This document shows, one piece after another, positions 10,501 through 17,103 of a DNA stretch of 64,000 nucleotides (position 1 is its first letter; every line of letters starts with the position of its first letter). The DNA comes from Nematostella vectensis (Eukaryota; Cnidaria; Anthozoa; Actiniaria; Edwardsiidae). The stretch spans positions 10,740,540 through 10,804,539 of the forward strand of contig NC_064042.1 of assembly GCF_932526225.1 (NCBI RefSeq), read 5' to 3'. The position numbers and the translations under genes were made by a program. The notes under the pieces were generated by a model. It was not told the origin of the DNA, ran no database searches, and was given only the letters and a program-made list of their open reading frames with translations.

Positions 10501-13500
10501 CTTTTTAATATTCTCTGGTTTTAAGGTATCAGATCAACGCTCAAACCGAGATTGCCATCCGCTACAACGACACGTCACCCTTGGAGAACCACCATGCAGC
10601 CACGGCATTCGACATACTCTCCCAGGTATAACCACATACACACACGACCCTAACCACCTGAATAACGTGACCACGGCATTCGACATATTCTTCCAGGTAT
10701 AACCACATACACACATGACCCTAACCACCTGAGTAACGTGACCACGGCATTCGACATATTCTTCCAGGTATAACCACATACACACACGACCCTAACCACC
10801 TGAATAACGTGACCACGGCATTTGACATACTCTTCCAGGTATAATCACATAATATTATCACGACCCTAATCCTCACCATCACGTGACCACAGCATTTGCC
10901 ACCTTGCTCCAAGCACACACTCTAATGTAAGTTAACACTCGCAAGCATATCAAAATGACCCCATAATACCAGCTTTCTGTGTAATTGAGTTTAAGTAGCC
11001 GGCCATTATTCTAGAGGTTGGCGGTTATATAGAGGTTTCACTGTTTTACGGACAACAGATTGTCGGTTTATTAGAGGGACCGTTATATAACAGACACTTC
11101 CACGTCCCCTAGAGTGGACACTTTATAGAGGTTCCACTGTACATTGTATCTTTCAGCCCGAGTACAATATATTTGCCAACTTACCGGAAGAGATGTTCAC
11201 TAAGATTCGCAAGGTACGACAACAATAGTGAGAATCAAAAGCGAATACAAAAGCGCAACACATGTACAAGGGCACAAAACGGATCTGTTCCGCAGCCCGA
11301 TTTTTTGCTGGCCGAGAAGACTTTAGACCTCTCAGTTGCAGGGAAAATGGTTCTGCTGGCAAATTTGTGGAACAAGTTGTGCTGGGAATATTTTTGGGGT
11401 CCTTGAACGGATGCTTAGGGGAGAAATCGATTATTAATGTGCTAAAATGCCTTACCACTGCAAGCTGGGCAAAAAAAAAAATCCTGACCAATGCTGGCAG
11501 GGAAAAAAAAGAATGGTCCCTGCTGGGAAAAAGGAACAGGTGAATTTTTTCTAGCAACAAATGGGTATTTTCGGCATCGGAACATATTCAAACGACGAAA
11601 TATGCCATTTCAACGTGTCTCGGTAAGGGGGCTCGTTATTCAAACACAAGTGCTAGAAAATCAAGCAGTTGCGTTCTGTTTCGCTTGTGCTTGCAGTGAG
11701 AATCGTAAAATGAGTTTCGTTGGCTTGAGAACCAATCTTAACTATAATAAAGTTTCTTTTTATATTCTAGCCAAACCGAAACTGCCTTTTTTGTTTGATT
11801 GATGACAGCAACCAATTTAAACTATAATTATAAGTTTCTTTTATATTCTAGCCAATCCGAAACTGCCTCTTTGTTTTGATTGACAACAAGTAATCATGGT
11901 GATTCTAGCTACTGACATGGGTCGGCACAGTAAAATGTCACAAGTGCAAGGGAGCTGATGTTTTGTTTGTCGAAGATCAAGCAAAAAGATACGGACAAAG
12001 TGGTTTGTTCCATATTCAGTGTTCGAAATGCAAAAAGAAGACATTTCTTCAGACTTCGAAAACCCAAAACGAGCCTTCCCCTTGGACTGCTAAGCATGCC
12101 ATGGATATCAACAGAAGGCTTGTGTATGCTGCTGCTGAGACCGGCATTGGGAGAGAAGGTATGGGCACGATATGTGAGATATTGAACATGCCCCAGCCTA
12201 TGTCCTCACAAGCTTGGAACGACCACCAGAACACACTCTATAGTGCTCACAAGAAAGCTGTGAGTGAGCACTTAGAATCTTCAAAAGCAAGACTTCGCCA
12301 GAAATTATCAGGGGACTTATCTGCTACTGATGATGATCAGGTTTTCGATATTGTTGTCACTTACGATGGAACGTGGTCTAAGCGTGGCCATACAGCAAAT
12401 TTTGCATTTGGATTTGTGATGTCTGTAGACACTGGTGAGGTTTTAGACTACGGATTCAAGTCTAAAATTTGTTGGGAATGCAACAACCAGGCATATTCTC
12501 GAGCATCGGAGGAGTACCACAACTGGTATGAGGGGCACAAGGAAACATGCTCAGAGACATTTGAAGGCAGAAGTGGGAATATGGAAGTAGAGATTGCAAA
12601 GGATTTGTGGGCAAGATCTACAGACTTTGGTCTTCGCTATAAATATATGGTATGCGACGGTGATTCAAGGGCATATAATGCTGTGTGGGACACTTACGGG
12701 AGCTGTGATAAGTGCAAGCTCTATGAGAATATGGCAAGGCAGAGCAAACAATATAAAGACTGGCTTCTAACTGAGGACCACACAGAATGGAAGGTAGAGC
12801 ATGAGGATGAAACAGCAGAATGTTGGCGAGTCATCAAGCTTGATTGCATTGGGCACGTGCAAAAGCGAATGGGCACGGCCTTGAGGGAATTGAAAAAGAA
12901 AACGAAAGGAAAGTTGTCTGATGGGAAATCAGTTGGCGGGAAGGGCCATCGTCTATCAGATAAAACGATATCGAAGCTACAAGAGTACTATGGAAAAGCA
13001 ATTAGAAGGAACATAAACAAGAAAGCCAAATCGCAAAAGAACATTGACAACAGCATCGATCAAATGAGTCAAGCGATTCTAGCGGTGCTACATCACACTG
13101 TGTTATCAGATGACAGCAAAAAGAGGCACCAGTACTGTCCCAAGGGAAATAACTCATGGTGTGGGTTTGTAAGAAATGGAAAGGAAGTTGAGCCACAGAC
13201 ACATCACCTGGATGTTGTCTTTCTTGACTTCCTCAAGCCTATCTTCACTCGGCTTACTGACCGCTCCCTCCTTCTACGATGCCTCCCAGGATTTTCACAA
13301 AATCAAAATGAGTGTCTGAACAGTGTGGTTTGGACAAAAGCGCCAAAACACAAATTCAAAGGCCCAAAGGCCATTGAAATGGCTGCTATGTCAGCCATTA
13401 TCCAGTTTGACAGTGGGGCGAAGGGACGAGAGAGGGTAATGGAGATCGCGGGTATAAACCATGGGGTGTTTACTGAGGAAGCAGGGGCTAAGAAAGACAG

Positions 13501-16500
13501 GAGGAGGCTCTCTGGTGCCAAGAGAGATGCAGATGAACTGCAAAAGAGGAAGAGAATAGCTCAGAGCAATGCAAAGCCTAGTCAGACAGCAGGAAGCTGA
13601 AGAAAGGGAGGGAGGGCTTGCATATAGTAGCGGGGCTTTCAATGAAGACCCATTTCAGCCAGTTGTTCTTCCAAGGAAAAGAAGAAAAACTGCAAAATAG
13701 GGACCTATGCCAATATACATGTATATCTTTCTTGAGAGTTTGTAATGCCTATGAGTGCATATTTACCTAAAAGTTTGGACTTGAAGTGAATTTGTTTTCT
13801 AGATACAGTTGGAGTGATTTTAAACTTCTTTTTCTCTGAAAACCGTTTTGCGCATACCATATACACTCAAAATACTTAAACTCAATGGCATTGCAATGGA
13901 TTTCTATGATCTTTTCAACAGTTTACCACTTCATAGTTATCTTTAATATAATGATGGCTTGTTTTGATTGAAATAGGAGTTACCAAGTAATTCCTGTTCA
14001 AAGAATATGGAACATTTTCATGTTGCCATGGCAACGGGATTGCAGCTTTATGAAAATCGGATCATTAATTTGTAGCTACTTCCATTCTAAATATATGTAC
14101 AAAGTATCAAGTCCATAAGTTAAAAGCAAAATGAAAAGTAAGAGTTTTAGTGAGCCATGCCCTGAATAGACCATGCAGCCACAGGGGGTCTATGCGGCTA
14201 AGCGAAAGAACCCAGAATATAAAAAAACCTTAATTTTGTGAAGTCTGACATCTTATCTTGGTGCTCAAACTTGATTTGAGTTGATTAAAGTTGTTTAAAC
14301 CTATTGAAATATGTTTACAAGTTCATGTCCAGAATTGACCAAATTTGGGTAGAGAGTGGCCTTAGGCTGCTGTTGTTCATTCCATTGATCTATCCAGCTC
14401 AAGATGATTCTTGTCAAGTGCTGTGACATCTCGAATGAAGTCCGGCCGATGGAGGTTGCGGATCCCTGGGTCGACTGCCTTTTGGAGGAGTACTTCATGC
14501 AGGTAATCGTGACGTCACCGACTGATAGAATGATAATGACGTCAATGTCTATCGAAGAGTACTTCATTTAGGTATGAATGACGTGATTTTGATGTCATCA
14601 GTAGATTAGGTGATAATGACGTTATATGTACTTGAGTACTTTATCAAATGATTGACAAATGCTTCCAGAGAGATCCACTTCCTCCCTGGGGGAACTGGAT
14701 ATTCCGTGTGGTGCGGTGTTGGAGTATTTTAATGTCGAATTCAAGGGAAATACAAACATTGTATTTGTACTGCTGTAACACTGTGATCTCTGGAACCACA
14801 GAGGGCCAGTAACGGACATCGAAAAGTTGAGGTGGGGGGGGGGGGGTGGAAGGGGGGAACGATACAAGGGACACTAGGCGAAAACTGGGGGGAGGCATAG
14901 ACACGCCCCCTCTAGTTATTTACATAATTCTAGGAAAAAAATGTGGGGGGGCACAAGCCCCCTGGCGCCCATTAGCGTTACAATACTGATCACATAATGG
15001 TTACGTTGTCGTGATGATGTGATAATGATTTTAGAGCGATCGCGAGAAGGCAGAGGGACTCCCTTTGGCGCCCTTCATGGACCGAGACAAAGTTACCAAG
15101 CCCATGCCCACGGCTCAGATCGGCTTCATCAAGTTCGTACTCATCCCACTGTTCGAGTCACTGAGTAAGGTGAGGACAACAATCACGAAAACAAATTTTA
15201 AAATAGACTGCACTGGGCAAAACAAGGTCGAAGCAGGGTGTTGTGCACTCTGGGGCATGTGCCCCCCCCCCCCCCCCCCAATATTTGCAAAAATTAAAAG
15301 CCAATAATTATTTGGGGCGCAATATTTTCTTAATGTTCCTGTATAGTGCCCCAAAGCTTGCTACAGATTTGTATAAGCAACGAGAGAGAAAGAAGTGGGG
15401 ATGGTGTGAAGGTTAACCGCAAAAACGGTTATAGACAAAGCCGTACAAATGTGTGATTTTACAATTGTGATCATAAATGATGTAATTACCGTAATTTTTA
15501 TCATTATGAAATACTCATGACTTCAAAGAAAGACAATCAAGCCGCCATTTTACACTCCGGCTCAAATAGCGAGTCACACAAAGAAAACATTCCTATTTGC
15601 TAATGCAAACGAGTAATTCAGATGTTTCAAATTTTGTTACTCAAGTAACGGATTTCAAGTGTTGATGGTAATTTGAATTTTAATTGAAAGTAGATCGCAT
15701 TATTTTCGAATGTAAACAATAACCAGGGAGTGACTGATTGTGACTTTCTTTAACTCCCAGCTCTTCCCCCAAATCACGCCGATTTTGGTGGACCCTCTCC
15801 GAGAGGCTTACGAATTCTATGATGGTAATCGACTAGGAAAAACTCGGGAAGAAAGTTGGAATTAGTTTGGGTTATCGGATATCACAAATGCAATATGAAA
15901 AATTGTGTAGTTTGTATAGCGCTTATGATAAAGTCGATCTCTAAGCGATTCACATGCACATGACTTTTTTACGTCAGTATATACAGACTGCTTCGAGCAT
16001 TTTTCAATCATTGGTGTGTGTAATTGTGTAAGAAATGACAATGAAGATGGCACCACGGCCCATCGTCCCTGGTTATTTTACGTCCCCAAAAATACAGGTT
16101 AATATATTGCATTAAGAGAAGGGACCTCCGAATAACGAAAAGAGGAGGGATTCGCAGTCCACAATGTAGAGAGCCAGGTATTGACACCTGCCAATCTCAA
16201 CTTGACCTAGGGTGGTTGCATACCCCAAGGATGGAAACCGGGGCCCAAAACTGGGACCTCTGGTTAAAGAACCGAGTATACCACTGATAATTGTGCCACT
16301 TTATTATTTTATTTGCAATAAGACCCAGACGCATGTCTGTATGTCAAAGATTGTACAATAAGTCATTGATACCTTAAAAATACTAATTATATCCACACAA
16401 AATATTATTTAGATCTAAGTTGTGTTTCAGACATGAGTCGTATGGCTGTAATGAGAGAGATTGCCCGTATTAATTCCTCTATCAACCCTCCCTTCCCCCG

Positions 16501-17103
16501 TAAAAAAGATCACAACAAAAGCACATCTCTTGAATGTTGTAAATCGCGTACTTTCAAAGCTGTCTGTCTGACGTGTAATTCCTTTTGTAGTCTCGCTAGT
16601 CCTGTAACTTGTTGTAAATAGTCTTTTTACATTCCCTATTTATCATAATATTATAATTTTTTTCTTGGTTCTTTTTAAAGGGCCCGCAGCAAATGGCTAT
16701 GCTGTTGTGGTATCCCACTTGTGGCGAAGTCAATAAAAAATATATATACTATTGTTTAAGTTTATCTCACAAAAAAATTGTTATTTTGTTATCAAGAAGC
16801 TGCTATTTTCCTCCATGAAATAAGCGTCACCCACCCTACTCCACCCCCACGCCCAAAGACCCGAGAATTAAATAAGCGCCCTGGGCGCCTATTCAAATCA
16901 TTACCGTATCTTTCTTTGCATCTTTTATATTTTTTTATCATTTATTTTTTTATTTACAGAACAATGAAGAAAACGAGAAATCAGCCAGCAAGACCAAGAA
17001 TAGCGCCGATAAAAGGAACACGTTCATCGCGAAGCATTCAACTGACAAGAACAAGAAGGACAAGCAAAGGTGTGCGATAACACCAACGGCAGAAAGCAAA
17101 TAA
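1519..17103 (+). CDS. PDE9A: PDE9A-like cGMP phosphodiesterase gene (multi-exon, 5' incomplete, possibly disrupted)
   Basis: Hydrolyses cGMP to 5'-GMP (known for the PDE9 family). Exons, with phase-compatible borders unless noted: 1519-1596, 5926-5977, 6296-6374, 7834-7918, 8328-8403, 8898-8984, 9405-9476, 9830-9945, 10526-10625, 11157-11213, about 11887-11930, 14398-14502, 15035-15169, 15761-15824, 16970-17103. Visible in order: an N-terminal segment resembling the PDE9 regulatory region, a coiled-coil pair of exons, then the catalytic domain with HNFRH, HDLDHPG, ENHHAA, ILATDM, CCDISN and the TAQIGFIKF block holding the invariant glutamine. The tail is lysine-rich. At least one exon between 1596 and 5926 is missing. 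Three problems are seen: one extra base at 8328, no AG acceptor before the ILATDM exon, and a transposase ORF where about 24 further codons are expected. The identity is near certain. Whether this copy is functional is open. Confidence 0.92.
1568..2410 (+). repeat. 148-bp tandem repeat carrying a PDE9A exon end and 5' splice site
   Basis: Copies of the exon tail (CCCAACATGTCACT) with the following gtgagt begin near 1568, 1716, 1864 and 2199, with decayed ones near 2284 and 2373. The first two intervals are 148 bp. The third donor has drifted to atgagt. A MITE copy (1983-2160) sits inside the third unit. Confidence 0.9.
1983..2160 (+). mobile_element. CATAT-end MITE, 3'-truncated copy
   Basis: Starts catatcaagaaaattgggcc and matches the first two thirds of the copies at 17174, 24557 and 35997. 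It stops at acagtta where the others continue ctgtgacc. It interrupts a unit of the 148-bp tandem repeat, so it inserted after that array formed. Confidence 0.85.
2745..3240 (+). repeat. Diverged repeats of a CCCTAAGAGATAGCA motif
   Basis: The motif recurs at about 2753, 2798, 2840, 3004, 3184 and 3221, with irregular spacing and linkers such as gcgtggtcaa and agaatcggaaaaa. The same motif in reverse orientation recurs at 22460-22625. No coding potential is evident. Confidence 0.6.
3349..3918 (-). CDS. Small heat-shock protein with two alpha-crystallin domains
   Basis: An ATP-independent holdase chaperone by family. 189 residues in one exon. Two alpha-crystallin domains in tandem: residues about 10-82 ([20 protein letters not shown] followed by GHLHIEA) and about 94-170 ([20 protein letters not shown] followed by GKLHFEAKK). 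Each has the LP...G.L.EA end signature. The N-terminal arm is almost absent and the C-terminal tail is short ([15 protein letters not shown]). Most animal small heat-shock proteins have one such domain; two occur in some invertebrates. The start is the first ATG in a good context (ggcc before cat on the + strand). Two CCAAT boxes and a perfect heat-shock element lie upstream. The gene sits within a PDE9A intron on the opposite strand. Confidence 0.93.
   Translation of the reverse strand: MAKKNTLEIAKLDVKEYRPEEISFKVENGVVKVQGRHVNEGEFGFELKEFRRTFTLPEGIDPENVTSRISNHGHLHIEARKALPKPEAELEKAKEDKFSMAIDVAGFPPESIKVQVLGNELLVNANHEVEHEGHYHAMHFNRQFVLPREVDMDSLTTRLDKEGKLHFEAKKRVAPALPPVRELMVLRDK
3999..4017 (-). 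promoter_or_regulatory. Pair of CCAAT boxes
   Basis: attgg at 3999-4003 and at 4013-4017 give two CCAAT boxes on the - strand between the heat-shock element and the ATG. They are probable NF-Y sites. A weak TATA-like tgtaaataag follows near 3955-3965. Confidence 0.55.
4074..4541. repeat. Large imperfect palindrome with a heat-shock element in each arm
   Basis: The left arm (about 4074-4270) and right arm (about 4363-4541) are reverse complements sharing the gagttatctatcattcgag, cgagattgagctagaacata and tttcacgcctatact blocks, with a 92-bp spacer. Each arm holds a perfect heat-shock element: 4091-4103 and 4513-4525. Short ORFs inside mirror each other and are not genes. Confidence 0.88.
4091..4103 (-). 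promoter_or_regulatory. Heat-shock element of the small heat-shock protein gene
   Basis: A perfect TTCnnGAAnnTTC triplet (ttcgagaactttc), about 175 bp upstream of the ATG at 3918. This is the heat-shock factor trimer site, so stress-induced transcription is expected. Confidence 0.85.
4560..5920. other. PDE9A intron without recognised features
   Basis: No convincing exon is seen. At least one PDE9A exon is expected between 1597 and 5925 and may lie here. A poly-G run at 5745-5759 is the only clear landmark. Confidence 0.5.
5926..5977 (+). CDS. PDE9A: PDE9A-like coiled-coil exon a
   Basis: An acceptor ending acgcag and donor gtacct bound 17 codons plus one base, reading [17 protein letters not shown]. 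It resembles the helix before the catalytic domain of PDE9A. Its phase (1) matches the next exon. Confidence 0.72.
6296..6374 (+). CDS. PDE9A: PDE9A-like coiled-coil exon b
   Basis: Continues the helix ([18 protein letters not shown]). It starts in phase 1 after the acceptor catag and ends in phase 2 at donor gtatgc. That donor is also the first base of the 44-bp minisatellite that fills the next intron. Confidence 0.75.
6375..7620. repeat. 44-bp minisatellite (about 28 units) filling a PDE9A intron
   Basis: The unit is gtgtgcaccagttcattta plus tcattccagtcgtttaccgattaca (44 bp). Several units are 43 bp, lacking one C of gcacc. Because 44 is not a multiple of 3 and the unit has no stop, all three + frames stay open, giving false ORFs of 420-500 codons. 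The array begins at the 5' splice site of exon 6296-6374. Confidence 0.97.
7834..7918 (+). CDS. PDE9A: PDE9A-like linker exon
   Basis: The acceptor gttatag and donor gtacct bound one base plus 28 codons ending RPGASYPK, matching the TYPK segment just before the PDE9A catalytic domain. It ends in phase 0, which does not fit the next exon (8328) by one base. Confidence 0.7.
7991..8251. mobile_element. MITE with ACTTGCGCTAAG ends, copy 2
   Basis: The ends acttgcgctaagagatcacg and cgcttagcgcaagtcc form terminal inverted repeats. The left half matches the right half of the copy at 453-716. It lies in the PDE9A intron between exons 7834-7918 and 8328-8403. Confidence 0.85.
8328..8403 (+). CDS. PDE9A: PDE9A-like catalytic-domain start exon
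   Basis: Reads [19 protein letters not shown] followed by HWELNE, the entry helix of the PDE9 catalytic domain. The acceptor is ctccgcag. One extra base (T at 8328) precedes the first codon relative to the upstream phase. The donor gtgtct is weak. Confidence 0.82.
8460..8830. repeat. Tandem repeat, about 76-bp unit, five copies
   Basis: Units contain gttgtccgtgatagcgagg, then a caagggctgactg block, then cctctatactggtcgg. Starts lie near 8466, 8541, 8612, 8688 and 8766. It lies in the intron between exons 8328-8403 and 8898-8984, starting about 60 bases after the splice site. Confidence 0.85.
8898..8984 (+). CDS. PDE9A: PDE9A-like catalytic exon (YMYHDLDLV)
   Basis: 29 codons between acceptor tctctag and donor gtaagt. 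The reading [17 protein letters not shown] matches the PDE9A block LEHMYHDLGLV. Phase 0 at both ends. Confidence 0.9.
9405..9476 (+). CDS. PDE9A: PDE9A-like exon with HNFRH motif
   Basis: 24 codons including [16 protein letters not shown]. The two histidines of HNxxH are the catalytic and first metal-binding histidines of class I phosphodiesterases. The donor is gcaagt, so the following intron is GC-AG. Confidence 0.93.
9500..9775. repeat. GAT/GGT-rich microsatellite
   Basis: Imperfect (GATGATGGT)n in the GC-AG intron between exons 9405-9476 and 9830-9945. It gives a spurious Asp/Gly ORF. Confidence 0.9.
9830..9945 (+). CDS. PDE9A: PDE9A-like exon with HDLDHPG metal-binding motif
   Basis: 38 codons plus two bases, ending [15 protein letters not shown] of HDxxH binds both active-site metals. 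The donor gtgagt at 9946 and the last 20 exon bases are repeated about ten times in the intron. Splicing to 10526 restores the codon for T and then YQINAQTE. Confidence 0.95.
9926..10201 (+). repeat. 28-bp tandem repeat of exon end plus 5' splice site, 10 units
   Basis: The unit catccgggatacaacaacac plus gtgagtac starts at 9926, 9954, 9982, 10010, 10038, 10066, 10090, 10118, 10146 and 10174 (28 bp, one step of 24). The first unit is the true end of exon 9830-9945. About seven later units keep a usable gtgag. Confidence 0.96.
10271..10429 (-). mobile_element. Inverted-repeat element with a hammerhead-like core (Penelope-type?)
   Basis: Arms of about 46 bp (10271-10316 and 10375-10429) share ggtatgttaaacgcct. 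Between them the - strand reads ccgacgaagggctaacgctc then gaaacgtc, the order CUGANGA, stem II, GAAA, GUC of a type I hammerhead. The U of CUGA is a C here, so activity is doubtful. Hammerheads of this kind are known in Penelope-like elements. Confidence 0.5.
10526..10625 (+). CDS. PDE9A: PDE9A-like catalytic exon (ENHHAATAF)
   Basis: After acceptor ttttaag it reads [20 protein letters not shown] and then [13 protein letters not shown], a hallmark block of class I phosphodiesterases. It ends in phase 0 at donor gtataa. Its end and donor are repeated at 71-bp spacing downstream. Confidence 0.94.
10600..10905 (+). repeat. 71-bp tandem repeat of exon end plus 5' splice site
   Basis: The ccacggcattcgacat block with its cccag/gtataaccaca donor recurs at 10600 (real exon end), 10671, 10742 and 10813, period 71 bp. 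A decayed fifth unit lies near 10886. Confidence 0.95.
10980..11145. repeat. Repeat with tatagaggttccactgt blocks
   Basis: ttatatagaggtttcactgt (near 11014) and ttatagaggttccactgt (near 11124) flank ccgttatataacagacact. This looks like a fragment of a dispersed element in a PDE9A intron. Confidence 0.45.
11157..11213 (+). CDS. PDE9A: PDE9A-like short catalytic exon
   Basis: 19 codons, [19 protein letters not shown], between acceptor tctttcag and donor gtacga. It matches the EPECNIFSNIPPDGFKQIR region of human PDE9A (from memory). Confidence 0.88.
11741..11890. repeat. Duplicated intron 3' end before the ILATDM exon
   Basis: Two copies (about 11741-11812 and 11819-11890) share tatattctagccaa and ccgaaactgcc blocks and a tttgattga end. 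The first ends tgatgacag-caa with an AG acceptor. The second, next to the exon, ends ttgacaa-caa without one. Confidence 0.75.
11887..11930 (+). CDS. PDE9A: PDE9A-like ILATDM exon fragment, abutting a transposase
   Basis: Reads [14 protein letters not shown], matching the ITLILATDMARH helix of PDE9A. No in-phase AG acceptor precedes it: the bases before CAA are gacaa, and the AG at 11889-11890 would give an immediate stop. The next 24 or so expected residues are not found anywhere up to 14397. Transposase coding sequence in another frame begins within a few bases of the end of this block. Confidence 0.75.
11936..13700 (+). mobile_element. Mutator-like (MULE-type) transposase, 5'-truncated and frameshifted
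   Basis: A DDE-type transposase of the animal Mutator-like domain family. The open frame runs from the stop at 11906-11908 to 13600 with no early ATG. Two CxxC pairs (CHKC at 11936, then CSKC) form an N-terminal zinc site. The catalytic set is YDGTW (first D), CDGD (second D), DCIGH (the CxxH typical of this superfamily) and [11 protein letters not shown] (final E). Size and order match the family core. The N-terminal part is missing or in an unseen exon. Near 13570 a +1 shift would continue into a frame ending [10 protein letters not shown], stop 13698-13700, a nuclear-localisation-like tail. Whether that is a mutation is unknown. It lies inside the PDE9A-like gene, same strand. Confidence 0.88.
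14398..14502 (+). CDS. PDE9A: PDE9A-like exon with CCDISN motif
   Basis: 35 codons including [18 protein letters not shown]. The aspartate of CDISN is the last metal ligand. Acceptor tatccag, donor gtaatc. The exon end EEYFMQ and its donor are copied once clearly (near 14554) and once poorly (near 14632) into the intron. Confidence 0.94.
14485..14660 (+). repeat. Two to three tandem copies of exon end plus 5' splice site
   Basis: gaggagtacttcatgcag/gtaatc (the real exon end) is followed by gaagagtacttcatttag/gtatga at 14554 and by a decayed gagtactttat near 14634. The segments between share gataatgacgt. The period is 69-77 bp. Confidence 0.85.
15035..15169 (+). CDS. PDE9A: PDE9A-like exon with the invariant glutamine
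   Basis: 45 codons including [12 protein letters not shown] and [16 protein letters not shown]. The Q of AQIGF is the purine-binding invariant glutamine of phosphodiesterases. Acceptor gattttag, donor gtgagg. Confidence 0.95.
15237..15362. mobile_element. MITE fragment related to 53524-53687
   Basis: Shares tctggggcatgtgccc, caatattt and atattttcttaatgtt with the element at 53.5 kb. It contains an 18-base C run (15262-15279). It lies in a PDE9A intron. Confidence 0.6.
15761..15824 (+). CDS. PDE9A: PDE9A-like last catalytic-domain exon
   Basis: 21 codons plus one base, [20 protein letters not shown], matching the LFPMVEEIMLQPLWES helix of human PDE9A (from memory). Acceptor tcccag, donor gtaatc. 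Confidence 0.86.
16970..17103 (+). CDS. PDE9A: PDE9A-like terminal exon, lysine-rich tail
   Basis: The reading frame [17 protein letters not shown] runs on through DKNKKDKQR to TAA at 17101-17103. The phase-1 join needs the AG at 16968-16969. The stronger-looking acceptor ttacag at 16959 lies ten bases upstream and would give a stop in that phase. A small unseen exon in between is possible. Confidence 0.55.

Noticed and set aside
9857-10918. - strand ORFs with repeated VVVSRM or MCVCGYTW-type peptides
   Set aside because: Shadows of the 28-bp and 71-bp donor arrays in the PDE9A introns.
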